DNA from: UBA5314 sp964635975
Lineage (GTDB): Bacteria > Bacillota > Syntrophomonadia > Syntrophomonadales > Syntrophomonadaceae
Direction of reading: 5' to 3'
DNA: 64,000 nucleotides
Assembly: GCA_964635975.1 (NCBI GenBank)
Contig: CAZWPO010000011.1
Span: forward strand, 1 to 64,000
Of this stretch, positions 52,908-62,148 are shown in pieces. The notes beneath the pieces are model-generated. The model was not told the DNA's origin, did not search any database, and saw only the letters and a program-made list of their open reading frames with translations. The translations under genes and the position numbers were made by a program. Every line of letters begins with the position of its first letter. Position 1 is the first letter of the stretch.

Positions 52908-55085
52908 TTATACCTCCTGGCTTGACTCCTTAATCTGGTACAGGGCCATTGAGCCTTCTCTTTGGCCCCGGTCTCCGATCTGAGCTGCCCCGGACTGCCA
53001 GAGGTCCCTGGAGACCTCAGTGCTGTTAGCCCGAATCCAATTCAATGCCTCACTGTTGCTGCCGCCACCCTTCCCACTGGTGCCTGATGGGATAAGGAAG
53101 AATTTTACTTCTCGGTTTTGCACCATGGCCTCGAGCTTTTCTACACTCAAGGCCGGGTCAGATCCCGAAAAGCCGCCTATCGCGACAACTGCTTTCCCGG
53201 TAGAAATTATGTAATTTTCTGCGGTACCGGTGTCGCTGGTCAGCAGAAAGTACTTTTCTCCAGAACTATGGCTGTCGATATATTTGATCAGTAGGTCATC
53301 TTGGATCTGCATTGCTCTACCTGGCTGCGCCCCTCCCGGTGCCCGTCCCTTCTGTGCCGGGCCCGCCTGGGGCATTACATTATTGTTACCATATATCAGC
53401 GGGCATACCGCCCAGCAGGCAGGACCTGCCAGCATGACCAGCATCCCCAGCGCTACTGCCGCCTTGAAGGCTTTTATTTTATTATTTACTATAAATAGTA
53501 ATATTAATGCACAGATTCCAGCAAAGCCTATCCCGGCTAGCCAACCCCAGCCGATCTGGTTCCGATACGGATAGATGATATATAATGCAAAAGCAGTAGT
53601 GATCAGAAGGCCCAGCGGCAGAAGCCACGACTTCCAGCCCGCCCCGGAATTGAATTCCGCCGCCATCCGAACCCATCCCGCTCCCGCCAGGACAGCTATG
53701 GGCGGCGCCATCATTATCAGGTAATAGTGATGATAGAAACCGGCAATGCTGAAAAAGACCGCCGCCGGAAACAGCCAGGAAAGCCAGAATAGCGCCTCTT
53801 TTTCCCCATCGGTCATCGCTTGTTTAAAACGCCAGCCAGCCAGCAGAAGCACGGCTCCCAGGGCCGCGAGGGGCAGCAACCAGCTTATTTGCCCGGAGAG
53901 TTCCTTCTGGAAGAGGCGCAGCGGTCCAGCCTGACCAGTGCCAAAGGCTCCGCTGCCACCGCCAGGGTTCTGAGGCCCCCCTCCTCCTGACGGCGTGAGT
54001 CCCCGGCCTTCGCTGTCGTCAGGTTCAAGGTCTGTCGGCGGACCCGCCTGGATATTGCCGGGAGGAGGTCCGCCAGGAGCTGCGACTGCTGCTCCGCCGG
54101 AATTAGCGCCCCGGTTGAGGTCTGCGGGTCGGCTGATCCGATCATCTCCGGCTCGGGATAAATCAGATACAGGTGAGGAGTCCAGGGCTGCCACTCCGCT
54201 TTCGTATGCCGGTTCCCCACGCCTCTGGGCTTCGCTGAAATCTGCTGGCCGGCCCTGCGGTGCCGGGCCTCCACCGCCGCCTCGCCCGCCCATTCCAGTT
54301 AGGCGGTTCAATCCGTTGTAGCCCGTAGCCAGCTCCAACACAGAATTGCTTTTGCTTCCACCTACATAGGGACGTTCAGAAGCCGGAGTGGCATCGACAA
54401 TGAACGCCCACGAAAAAGTAACGCTTATCAGAACCACAGTAGCAGCCGTTAACACAGCCAGTTTTCTCTTCCACTCTGCCTCAAAGGCCAGGAGGTAGAA
54501 TATATAGAAAGCGGGAACCACCATGTAAGCTTGGAACATCTTCATGTTAAAGCCCAGCCCGACCAGGGCAAAAGCCAGGACGATCGAGTAAGTCTTCTTC
54601 TGCTTTATTCCTCTCAGCAGGAGCCAGGTAGCTGCAAGCAGAGCGAATACCAGCATACTGTCGATATTGTTGGTGCGGCTCACCGCCACAGCTATGGGCG
54701 TACAGGCCATAATCAGGCTGGATAATCGGGCTGCGCTTCTGCCGAAGCCTGGCTTGACCAGGAAGTAGATCAGTAACACTGATCCGACACCGGCCAAAGC
54801 CTGGGGCAGAATCACGCTCCAGCCATGAACTCCGAAGGAACTTGCAAAAGCGCTCTGTATCCAAAATACCACCGGCGGTTTGTCGATAGATATGAACCCC
54901 GCCGGGTCCAGTGATGCAAAGAAGAAATTGTGCCAGCTCTGCAGCATGCTGGTTACCGCCGCAGTGTAGTAAGCGTTAGCGGTTTCGTTCTCCCATATCT
55001 TATAAGTATTTAGAACAAGGGCCAGCAGGCTGTTCAGCAGCAATACCATATCAATCTTAAAACAGGTCTTGCAGTTCGCCTTCAT
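52908..55085 (-). CDS. PMT/ArnT-like (GT39 family) glycosyltransferase with low-complexity insert
   Basis: A 725-residue integral-membrane GT-C enzyme. The N-terminal half has about eight helices and the acidic motif region NTYKIWENETANAYYTAAV, then SLDPAGFISIDKPPVVFW, both characteristic of the YkcA/PMT_2 group. About residues 270-395 form a Gly/Pro/Ala/Asp-rich insert with GGRGGGGGPAPQG and PGGPPPGN, placed between helices and likely outside the cell. More helices and a C-terminal outside domain with YIDSHSSGEKYFLLTSDTGT follow. The start is ATG at 55085 behind GGGGGGT. It should transfer a lipid-linked sugar, supplied by the GT2 enzyme next in the operon, to a wall polymer or protein. Confidence 0.92.
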   Translation of the reverse strand: MKANCKTCFKIDMVLLLNSLLALVLNTYKIWENETANAYYTAAVTSMLQSWHNFFFASLDPAGFISIDKPPVVFWIQSAFASSFGVHGWSVILPQALAGVGSVLLIYFLVKPGFGRSAARLSSLIMACTPIAVAVSRTNNIDSMLVFALLAATWLLLRGIKQKKTYSIVLAFALVGLGFNMKMFQAYMVVPAFYIFYLLAFEAEWKRKLAVLTAATVVLISVTFSWAFIVDATPASERPYVGGSKSNSVLELATGYNGLNRLTGMGGRGGGGGPAPQGRPADFSEAQRRGEPAYESGVAALDSSPVSDLSRAGDDRISRPADLNRGANSGGAAVAAPGGPPPGNIQAGPPTDLEPDDSEGRGLTPSGGGGPQNPGGGSGAFGTGQAGPLRLFQKELSGQISWLLPLAALGAVLLLAGWRFKQAMTDGEKEALFWLSWLFPAAVFFSIAGFYHHYYLIMMAPPIAVLAGAGWVRMAAEFNSGAGWKSWLLPLGLLITTAFALYIIYPYRNQIGWGWLAGIGFAGICALILLFIVNNKIKAFKAAVALGMLVMLAGPACWAVCPLIYGNNNVMPQAGPAQKGRAPGGAQPGRAMQIQDDLLIKYIDSHSSGEKYFLLTSDTGTAENYIISTGKAVVAIGGFSGSDPALSVEKLEAMVQNREVKFFLIPSGTSGKGGGSNSEALNWIRANSTEVSRDLWQSGAAQIGDRGQREGSMALYQIKESSQEV

Positions 55086-55225
55086 AAAATACCCCCCGGC
55101 ATCTGATTGTAGTGCATTTTCCAGGGCTATACACATGATATCCCCGGCAGCTGAAGCGCATCTAAAGGAAGCCTTAAGTTTATATGAATTATCACTGAAT
55201 GTTTACTGAAAAAGCCCGCCCCAAA

Positions 55226-55271
55226 ACAAAAAGCGGCCGCTGTTCACCGGAATGTTCAACGATGCCGCTTT
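55226..55271 (-). terminator. Terminator after the kinase gene
   Basis: On the minus strand AAAGCGGC (55271-55264) pairs with GCCGCTTT (55237-55230), followed by TTGTTTT. It ends the regulator-kinase unit before the glycosyltransferase operon. Confidence 0.75.
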
Positions 55272-55296
55272 AACGAACTGCTTTTATAGGCGAGCA

Positions 55297-56757
55297 CTAG
55301 CAGGGGATCCATACTCTAAATACACAGCCCACCCCTTCCTTGCTGTCAACACTGATATTCCCGCCATGGGCGTCGATTATGGATTTGCTTATCGACAGTC
55401 CCAGACCGGCTCCTCCATATTTACGGGTGCGAGAGGAATCACTTCGATAGAAGCGGTCAAATATCCTGGCCAGGTGTTCCTGGCTTATTCCCGGGCCATT
55501 GTCTTCCACCGACAACTGCATCCCGCCGCGCTCGGGCCGCAGCACGATATTTATACAGCCTTTTTCTGGATCGGTATGCTGGACTGCATTATGGAAAAGA
55601 TTTAAGACCACCTGTTTGATCTGATCGGTATCATATTTGCAGCTGGATTCCTGGGAGTCAAGTTCCAGGCTGAGAGTGCGACTGCCGGCCAGAACGCGCA
55701 ACTGGGGTTCCATGTCTCGGAGCACCGATTCCAGCGAGCCCTCTTTAAGCTCGATACGGGGAAGCCGGTCCATTTTGGTAAGCTGCAGCAGATCATGCAC
55801 CAGCTTGCTGAGCCGCTGGGACTCACTGTACATGCTCTTCAAAGCTTTATCGAGTTGCTCGGGCTGATTGGCAGCTCCGCGCAGCAGGATTTCTAAGAAT
55901 CCATGAATGGATGTCAGGGGCGTGCGAAGCTCGTGTGAAGCATCGGCTATAAAACGTCGCATCTGTTCCTTGGTCTCTCTCTCCGCCGTAAAAGACACCT
56001 CCAGCCGGTCCAGCATGCCATTGCAGGATTCAGCCAGGCGGTCGATCTCAATCTGCCCCTGCCGAGTCGGAAATCGCTTATCCAGATTTCCGGCATCGAT
56101 CTGACCGGCCGTATCTACCATGTTACTTAACGGCACCAGTGTCCTCTTGAGAACCGGCAAAAAGGCTGCCAGGCCGAAGAGCAGAGCGATCAGGGATAGG
56201 GCTAGAAAAGCCATCAACTGGCCTATGATAATCTCCTTTAGAGGCTCAGTGGGGGTGCTTATCTGCACCAGCCCTTTGACTTCATCAGATTCAAACCTGA
56301 TGGGCTGCAGCACTATCAATTGTTCTACACCATTCACATCTTTTATCATGTAGTCGTTTTCGCGACGGTCGCGTTTTACGTTACCCTCAAGAACATTCAT
56401 ATATTCCTGGGGGTCAAGTTTGGGCACTTCCACGTCCTCCGAACGCCTGGCGATAATAACATATCCACCCTGGTTGCTTATGAACACCAGACTGCTCGCA
56501 TCATGCATGAATATTGGCCTGCGACCTATCTTATCATCAGGTTCCAGGACAATATCATTGCTGCCAATGATCGGCGGAGGCAATGCTCTGACCTCGGTGC
56601 GCAGGCTGTCCGCCTTGTTGCTGTAAATAACATCGCGCATATAGAGATATTGGAGCATGCCGATGAGTCCCAGCAGGGCTGCCAGGATGATAAGCGAACG
56701 TGCCAGCAGCTGTATACGAAGCGAATCAGTAGAAAAGTATGATCGCAATCTGCTCAT
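55297..56757 (-). CDS. OmpR-partner sensor histidine kinase
   Basis: A 486-residue sensor kinase: two membrane helices (about 15-37 and 170-192) enclose an outside sensor domain of about 130 residues; then HAMP (about 195-250), HisKA with FIADASHELRTPLTSIHGF (His near 274) and HATPase with NLFHNAVQHT, EDNGPGI and GGAGLGLSI. All catalytic boxes are intact. Its ATG overlaps the stop of the regulator gene upstream (ATGA). It is a typical two-component pair; the signal is unknown, but its position just before an envelope glycosyltransferase operon suggests a cell-envelope role. Confidence 0.95.
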   Translation of the reverse strand: MSRLRSYFSTDSLRIQLLARSLIILAALLGLIGMLQYLYMRDVIYSNKADSLRTEVRALPPPIIGSNDIVLEPDDKIGRRPIFMHDASSLVFISNQGGYVIIARRSEDVEVPKLDPQEYMNVLEGNVKRDRRENDYMIKDVNGVEQLIVLQPIRFESDEVKGLVQISTPTEPLKEIIIGQLMAFLALSLIALLFGLAAFLPVLKRTLVPLSNMVDTAGQIDAGNLDKRFPTRQGQIEIDRLAESCNGMLDRLEVSFTAERETKEQMRRFIADASHELRTPLTSIHGFLEILLRGAANQPEQLDKALKSMYSESQRLSKLVHDLLQLTKMDRLPRIELKEGSLESVLRDMEPQLRVLAGSRTLSLELDSQESSCKYDTDQIKQVVLNLFHNAVQHTDPEKGCINIVLRPERGGMQLSVEDNGPGISQEHLARIFDRFYRSDSSRTRKYGGAGLGLSISKSIIDAHGGNISVDSKEGVGCVFRVWIPC

Positions 56758-57437
56758 GATATGTCGACCCGATATCCGGACCCGCGGAGCGTCTTAATAA
56801 GCTGGTGATCTTTGTCGTTCAACTTGTCCCTCAGAGAGCGCACATAGACCTCGACGATGTTTTTCTCTCCGCCGAAATCATAACCCCAAACCCGGTCCAG
56901 GATAAGTGATTTACTCAAGACTAATCCGTGATTTAGCACCAGGAACTTGAGCAACTCGTATTCTGTCGGGGACAGCTCCAAAACCCGATCTTCCAGCCGA
57001 ATCTCTTTGCGCCGGTCATCGATGCTGAAAGGCCCGATAACTACCTCCCCGAAAAGGTTGGGAAACTGGTTGCGCAGCCGGGCATTGATCCTGGCCAGCA
57101 GCTCCTCGAAGCTGAACGGTTTGACCATATAGTCATCGGCTCCCAGATTCAATCCTTTGACCCGGTCATCGACTTCATCCCGGGCGGTAAGCATGATAAT
57201 AGCGACATTTTCAGTCTTCTTCAGCATTCGGCAGACTTCAAATCCATCCATCCCGGGCATCATCACGTCTAGCACCACTACATGCGGCTGATACTGTTTA
57301 AGTGAATTGAGGGCAGCAATACCATCAAGGGCGGTTCGGACTTCAAAACCTTCGTTCTGAAGCCCCAGCTCCAAAAACTGTACAATGTTCGGTTCATCGT
57401 CGACTACCAGGATCTTGATGCCTTTTAGCTGTTCCAT
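56754..57437 (-). CDS. OmpR/PhoB-family response regulator
   Basis: A 227-residue regulator: receiver (1-118; LVVDDEPNI, VVLDVMMPGMDG, LTARDE, VKPFSFEEL) and winged-helix Trans_reg_C domain (about 130-225; LSPTEYELLKFLVLNHGLVL, VEVYVRSLRDKL, LRGSGYRVD). The ATG has only a weak GGTGG site. It is the first gene of the pair with the kinase at 55297. A perfect 8-2-8 palindrome lies 65 bases upstream of its start. Confidence 0.95.
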   Translation of the reverse strand: MEQLKGIKILVVDDEPNIVQFLELGLQNEGFEVRTALDGIAALNSLKQYQPHVVVLDVMMPGMDGFEVCRMLKKTENVAIIMLTARDEVDDRVKGLNLGADDYMVKPFSFEELLARINARLRNQFPNLFGEVVIGPFSIDDRRKEIRLEDRVLELSPTEYELLKFLVLNHGLVLSKSLILDRVWGYDFGGEKNIVEVYVRSLRDKLNDKDHQLIKTLRGSGYRVDIS

Positions 57438-57501
57438 ACGTCCACCGCCTGTTATCCTTCGTTTAATATATATTATCGATATATTGACTGAATCCGCCCT
57501 G

Positions 57502-57519
57502 AAATTTTACTTAAAATTT
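57502..57519. promoter_or_regulatory. Palindrome upstream of the two-component pair
   Basis: AAATTTTA (57502-57509), two bases, TAAAATTT (57512-57519): a perfect inverted repeat 65-82 bases before the regulator start. It may be an operator or a promoter element. The rest of 57438-57568 shows TTGACA (minus strand, 57546-57541) without a well-placed -10. Confidence 0.4.
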
Positions 57520-57568
57520 AGGTATATCTATCACATGATTTGTCAATTGAACAATTTCTCACCCTATA

Positions 57569-57870
57569 TTATGGATTCTGTATTACACGCACCTGGCTGA
57601 CTGCTCCATCCTTCAACCATTCCTGCAGCATATCGCCGGTTTTGAGGCTGCTGATGCTTACCTCCAGCCCACCGTTCCTGGCTCCGCTTGACATCTTGAT
57701 ATCTGAAGGTATGGTAATAGTATTTGTCTCTCCGGTCAATTCCAGCACTGGACTCTGGTTGTCACCTGATTATTGGCAGGAGGAGGAACAGCCCCGTTGT
57801 TCCCACCTTGACTCCGTGGAGCAGCCTGACCGCTCCCCTGCTGACACTTCCCTTTTTGCTTTTGCCCAGG
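57569..57870 (-). pseudogene. Frameshifted C-terminal remnant of a secreted-type protein
   Basis: Reading the minus strand, one frame gives a low-complexity stretch (QGSGQAAPRSQGGNNGAVPP and then PANNQ). After a shift of frame near 57760 a second frame continues as QSPVLELTGETNTITIPSDI, then KMSSGARNGGLEVSISSLKT, and on to a stop at 57569. The two parts read as one protein tail broken by a frameshift. There is no start codon with a ribosome site and no signal peptide, so the 5' part is missing. It begins directly after the orphan regulator gene, which suggests a deletion at this point. Confidence 0.6.
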
Positions 57871-57882
57871 GCAGACGGCAGA

Positions 57883-58557
57883 CTATTCTTCAAAGCGGTA
57901 GCCGTAGCCCCAGATAGTCTTGACATTCCGATTGGAACCGTTTTCCCTTAGTTTCTTACGCAGCCGCTTGACCAGATCGTCAACCGCTCTCGATCCACCT
58001 ACATAATCATAGCCCCAGACCCTGTCCAGCAGTTCCTGACGATTGAATGTGCGCTGCGGCTGCTGAGCAAGGAGGATCAAAAGCTCATATTCCATAGGGG
58101 TCAGCATTATCTCCTGCCCCCCTACACTGGTATGCCGATCATTCGGGTTCACCCGCAGATTCCCTATCTCCATTATTTCCTCCGGCACTACCGATACGGT
58201 CATGCGGCGGAATATTGAGCGCACCCGGGCTACCAATTCGCGGGGACTGAATGGCTTGGTCAGATAATCATCTGTTCCTAATTCTAGCTCTGCTATGCGA
58301 TCTTCTTCATCTGCGCGCGCAGCTATGAAGATAACCGGCAAGCCGCTGCGTTTTCTGATATCACAACAGAACTCGAGCCCATCCTTCCCGGGAAGCATGA
58401 TGTCCAGGATGAACATATCAGGGAATCCGCTCTCCAGGCGTCTGCTTACCTCCTCCAGGGAAGCAAAGGTCTCAACATGAAATCCCTCCCTGGTAAGATA
58501 ACCGTCAACAATGAAGCAAATATTCTCCTCATCATCCACTACATAAATTGACCGCAC
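57883..58557 (-). CDS. OmpR-family response regulator (orphan, next to efflux genes)
   Basis: A 224-residue regulator: receiver (IYVVDDEENICF, MFILDIMLPGKDG, IAARADEEDR, LTKPFSPREL) and winged-helix DNA-binding domain (LTPMEYELLILLAQQPQRTF, VDDLVKRLRKKL, IWGYGYRFEE). GTG at 58557, 5 bases after GAGGTGG, is preferred over GTG at 58566. No kinase gene follows; a broken gene remnant does. It lies 99 bases downstream of the MacAB-like operon and probably regulates it; a triple TTTCAG direct repeat precedes that operon. Confidence 0.93.
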   Translation of the reverse strand: MRSIYVVDDEENICFIVDGYLTREGFHVETFASLEEVSRRLESGFPDMFILDIMLPGKDGLEFCCDIRKRSGLPVIFIAARADEEDRIAELELGTDDYLTKPFSPRELVARVRSIFRRMTVSVVPEEIMEIGNLRVNPNDRHTSVGGQEIMLTPMEYELLILLAQQPQRTFNRQELLDRVWGYDYVGGSRAVDDLVKRLRKKLRENGSNRNVKTIWGYGYRFEE

Positions 58558-58656
58558 GTAAACCACCTCTATAGATTTCTTTTTATCTATTTAGACCCGT
58601 GTGAATCCGCCAAGCCTGAATCGTCAAGCTTTTATTTGGATCTGCCGGGATGATAA

Positions 58657-59862
58657 CTATTCAAAGCGCAAAGCCTCGATAGGGTTTGAGTTGGCAGCTT
58701 TGCGTGCTGGATAGTAGCCAAAGAACAGGCCGATCATGACTGAAAAACCCATGGACATAACGACCAACCAGGGCGATATTTTCATGGTGAGACCGGCTAA
58801 AATGCTCAATAGTTCAGAAGCAGTCCAACCCAGAAGCACCCCCAGAATTCCACCGATAAAACATAGCAGCAGTGCTTCGATCAGGAACTGGCTCAATATT
58901 GCCCTGGTGGTGGCACCGATTGCCATTCTGATCCCGATCTCTCTGGTTCTCTCGGTTACTGAGACCAGCATGATATTCATGATGCCTATACCTCCTACCA
59001 GCAGCGATACCGCTGCGATACCGCCTAGTAGGAAGGACATCATCTTGGTGGTATCCTCCACTGTGGATAACACCTCGGCCATATCTCTAATTCTAAAATC
59101 ATCATCGGCCGTTTCAGCCAGCCGATGCCGCTGTCGCAGGAGAGTCGTTATATATTCCTTGAGCGGAGTAAGTGCTTCGGAACTGCTTGCCTGAACATTG
59201 ATGGTGCGCACGGTTTGAGAGCCTAAAAGCCTCTGCTGTGCAGTAGTTAGAGGAATATAGATAATGTCGTCCTGGTCTTGCCCAGCGCTGTCGCCTTTAT
59301 TCTGCAGGACTCCGACGACTGTGAAAGCCAGACCATTTACTTTAATGTTCTGCCCCAGCGGATTGGATCCTGGAAACAGATTCTCGACCACTGTCTGGCC
59401 GAGCACGGCCACCCGGTTCTTGTTGTCCATATCGTCCTGATCAAAAAAAGAACCCTGGGTGGTGGGCCAGTTCTTGATGTTCTGCAGTTCCGGGGCGGTG
59501 CCGTCCACCGTTGTGGTCCAGGTAGTGCTTCCCACTGCAATGGTAGCACCGCTGATACTTGATTCAGCCGCGACGTATTTTATGAGGGGCAGAGTCTTGA
59601 TGGCTTCTACATCTCCATTGGTCAACTTTGCAGTATTGGTGCCTCTAATCGGTCCGCTGCTGCCGCCGGCCGAGATGGTCAGCAGATTTGCCCCCATACT
59701 TGATATCCTGTCCGTAATCCCGGAAGACGTACCCTGCCCCAGAGCCACCATGGCTATAACTGCGCCGACACCGATGATCACTCCCAGCATGGTCAATAAA
59801 GAACGCATTTTATTGGACTGCAGGCTGCGCCAGGCCATCCTCATTGTTGACATAAAATCCAT
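58657..59862 (-). CDS. MacB-like ABC transporter permease
   Basis: A 401-residue permease. The N-terminal helix begins after SNKMRSLLTMLGVIIGVGAV; the large outside domain (about 45-280) follows; three C-terminal helices carry VTERTREIGIRMAIGATTRA. It is closely related to the permease at 6480 and complete. It is the third gene of the adaptor-ATPase-permease operon, 27 bases after the ATPase. The ATG has GGGA 6 bases upstream. The substrate is unknown; candidates are antimicrobial peptides, lipids or exported proteins. Confidence 0.93.
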   Translation of the reverse strand: MDFMSTMRMAWRSLQSNKMRSLLTMLGVIIGVGAVIAMVALGQGTSSGITDRISSMGANLLTISAGGSSGPIRGTNTAKLTNGDVEAIKTLPLIKYVAAESSISGATIAVGSTTWTTTVDGTAPELQNIKNWPTTQGSFFDQDDMDNKNRVAVLGQTVVENLFPGSNPLGQNIKVNGLAFTVVGVLQNKGDSAGQDQDDIIYIPLTTAQQRLLGSQTVRTINVQASSSEALTPLKEYITTLLRQRHRLAETADDDFRIRDMAEVLSTVEDTTKMMSFLLGGIAAVSLLVGGIGIMNIMLVSVTERTREIGIRMAIGATTRAILSQFLIEALLLCFIGGILGVLLGWTASELLSILAGLTMKISPWLVVMSMGFSVMIGLFFGYYPARKAANSNPIEALRFE

Positions 59863-59889
59863 CTTTGATCCCGCCTTGCCTGTTTTTGC

Positions 59890-60660
59890 TTATCCGGCCT
59901 GCGCGTGGCCCAGAAATGAAGCCGCCTCAGTACTGCTGTTCAGCTTAAGAACCGCTGCCTGGTGGGGCTTTTCGATCGTTTCCTCGCTTACTACCTGGCC
60001 ATCGCTCAGGCGTACTACTCGCTGACAGTGTTCAGCAATATCCGGCTCATGCGTAACTATTGCCACCGAAAGGCCCTGCTCGCGATGTAACTGCTGCAGA
60101 AGTCCCATAATCTCCACGCTGGTCCTGGTATCAAGGGCTCCGGTAGGTTCATCAGCCAGCAGGAGCCCCGGCTGGTTGATCAGAGATCGGGCAATGGCTA
60201 CGCGCTGCTGCTGACCTCCGGAGAGCTGTTTGGGAAGGTGATGCTCCCGCCCCTGCAGGCCCACCAGGCGCAGCATCTCCAGGCCTCGTTTTTCCCGTTC
60301 CCGGGCGGGCACCCCCGCATAGATCAAGGGCAGGCAGACATTTTCCAGTGCGGTCGACCTGCCCAGCAGGTTGAAATTCTGAAAGACAAAGCCAATCAGA
60401 ATATTGCGAAAATTCGCCAGTTGGTCCTTTTCTAGAGTCATTACATCCTGCCCGGCGAATATATAGCTGCCCGAATCAGGCTTATCCAGGCAGCCCAGCA
60501 GATTCATCATGGTGGACTTGCCCGAACCGGAAGGCCCCATGATAGCCAGCATTTCTCCTTTCATGATATCCAGTGATATTGAACGCAGGGCATGGACCGG
60601 TTCTCCTGCCCCATAGTAAGTCTTGCTTATATCTTTGAGTTCGATGAGTTTCTCAGTCAT
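59890..60660 (-). CDS. MacB/LolD-type ABC transporter ATPase
   Basis: A 256-residue ATPase with a complete set of motifs: Walker A GPSGSGKST (about 41-49), Q-loop FVFQNFNLL, signature LSGGQQQRVAIARSL, Walker B LLLADEPTGALD and switch His in VTHEP. The C-terminal 35 residues extend beyond the usual ABC core. ATG at 60660 follows AAGGAGAG. It lies between the adaptor and permease genes and powers the pump. Confidence 0.96.
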   Translation of the reverse strand: MTEKLIELKDISKTYYGAGEPVHALRSISLDIMKGEMLAIMGPSGSGKSTMMNLLGCLDKPDSGSYIFAGQDVMTLEKDQLANFRNILIGFVFQNFNLLGRSTALENVCLPLIYAGVPAREREKRGLEMLRLVGLQGREHHLPKQLSGGQQQRVAIARSLINQPGLLLADEPTGALDTRTSVEIMGLLQQLHREQGLSVAIVTHEPDIAEHCQRVVRLSDGQVVSEETIEKPHQAAVLKLNSSTEAASFLGHAQAG

Positions 60661-60694
60661 GACTATCTCTCCTTATTACTTAGTGGCAAACTCC

Positions 60695-62080
60695 CTAAAA
60701 TCCCGGAGGTGGTCCTCCCATGCCCTGGCTGTTCTGATTTCTATTTGAACTCGACGATTTGCTGGAAGAGCTGGAAGTGTTGGAACCGGTACTGTCAGCT
60801 GCGGAATTTGTACCAACTACAACGCTGTCGCCTTCACTCAACCCTTCAATTACTTCATAATTAGTTCCATCGCTCAAGCCCAGCACCACGTTTTTCACCA
60901 GCAGCTGGTCATTCTGTTTCACTACCACTACACCCTGCTTGTTTCCCACTGCGCTTGTGGAAGCCGTGGCAGGAGTGCTCTGGCCGGACGGGCTTGATCC
61001 GGCCGGGGTATTAGTCCTGCTGTAGGACTGCCCGTAGCTGACTGCCATCATCGATACGCTCAAAGCTTCAGTCCTTTTTGCCACTATGATATTGGCGGAC
61101 ACTGACATTCCCGATCTGAGCTGCCCATCGGGGTCCACGCAGGAGATCAACACCGGGTAGTACTGGACATTGCTCACCGTCTCAGCTTCGGGTGTAATTC
61201 TCAGAACCTGGCCTTTAAAGTTCTTATCCGCATATGCGCTGCTGGTGAACTCAACTTCCTGTCCCACCTTGATCCGACCGATGTCTGCTTCATTGACTAG
61301 AGCGCTCAACTGCAGCTCTTCGCTCATTACCGTCAAAAGAGTACTGCTGCTGCTGTTTATGCCATTTATCTGCCCCACCTGCCCATTTACCGCGCCGACA
61401 ATCCCGTCAAAAGGAGCGGTCAATGTCGCCCCTTCCAGGTCTGATTTTGCTTCTGCCAGTTTGGCCTGATCGTTTTGCAGTTTAGCTTTAGCAGTAGCCA
61501 GGTCCCATTCGCTCCTGACGGCAGTAGTTTGTGCGTCATCTAATTCGCTCTGAGATATAGCTCCGGCTTTGAATAATGCTGTCTGCCTCTCCAGCGTCTT
61601 CAGGCTGGTCTCATAAGTAAGAGCAGCACTCTGGACATTAATCTCGTCCTGGGCAAACGAACTCTGCGCCTGCTGAAGGGCCGAGGTCAGGGTCGTAGAA
61701 TCCTGCTCGGCCAGCACTTGCCCAGCTTTAACCTTATCACCGGGCTGAACATTCAACGCGGTGATAGTGCCGTCATTTTTAAAGCCCATCTCGGACTTTT
61801 TGACCGGTTCCAGGGTCCCGGTAGCCTCGATTGAATCGGTGATGGTACCCCTGGATACTGTCATGGTCAGGTATTCAACCTTGCTGCTGCTGCCCAGCCA
61901 TTTATACAATCCAAATCCACCGGCAGCAATAAGCAGAAGCACCCCCAGGATCCAAATGGCTTTCCTGGACCGAGACATCTGCTGTAAGCGGTTTTTTATC
62001 AATACTTTTTGAACATTCTGGGCATCTAATTGACTGTTTGCGCTCTGGATGGGAATACTCTCGCTTTCAGCTCCTGACAT
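60695..62080 (-). CDS. MacA/HlyD-family efflux adaptor subunit
   Basis: A 461-residue adaptor: cytoplasmic N-terminus of about 40 residues, one membrane helix (AIWILGVLLLIAAGGFGLY), lipoyl halves GTITALNVQPGDKVKAGQVL and FDGIVGAVNGQVGQ, a long coiled-coil hairpin (about 135-210), a beta-barrel domain, and a Ser/Asn/Gly-rich tail ending in GGPPPGF. The tail may be flexible or interact with wall material. It is the first gene of the operon; GGTGAAAG lies a few bases before the ATG. Upstream lie a GTTTAG-T-CTAAAC palindrome and the TTTCAG repeats. Confidence 0.93.
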   Translation of the reverse strand: MSGAESESIPIQSANSQLDAQNVQKVLIKNRLQQMSRSRKAIWILGVLLLIAAGGFGLYKWLGSSSKVEYLTMTVSRGTITDSIEATGTLEPVKKSEMGFKNDGTITALNVQPGDKVKAGQVLAEQDSTTLTSALQQAQSSFAQDEINVQSAALTYETSLKTLERQTALFKAGAISQSELDDAQTTAVRSEWDLATAKAKLQNDQAKLAEAKSDLEGATLTAPFDGIVGAVNGQVGQINGINSSSSTLLTVMSEELQLSALVNEADIGRIKVGQEVEFTSSAYADKNFKGQVLRITPEAETVSNVQYYPVLISCVDPDGQLRSGMSVSANIIVAKRTEALSVSMMAVSYGQSYSRTNTPAGSSPSGQSTPATASTSAVGNKQGVVVVKQNDQLLVKNVVLGLSDGTNYEVIEGLSEGDSVVVGTNSAADSTGSNTSSSSSKSSSSNRNQNSQGMGGPPPGF

Positions 62081-62111
62081 ATACTTTCACCACTCCATCT
62101 TGTCTCCCACA

Positions 62112-62124
62112 GTTTAGTCTAAAC
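62112..62124. promoter_or_regulatory. Short palindrome in the macA-like leader
   Basis: GTTTAG-T-CTAAAC is a perfect 6-1-6 inverted repeat located 32-44 bases before the adaptor start, downstream of the predicted -10. It could be an operator or act in the mRNA leader. Confidence 0.35.
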
Positions 62125-62148
62125 GCTCGTGAGTTATTTGCTGCATTA

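Noticed and set aside
57540..57917. 125-codon plus-strand frame between the two OmpR regulators
   Set aside because: Its composition is not protein-like, and the opposite strand carries the clear tail of a broken gene here.
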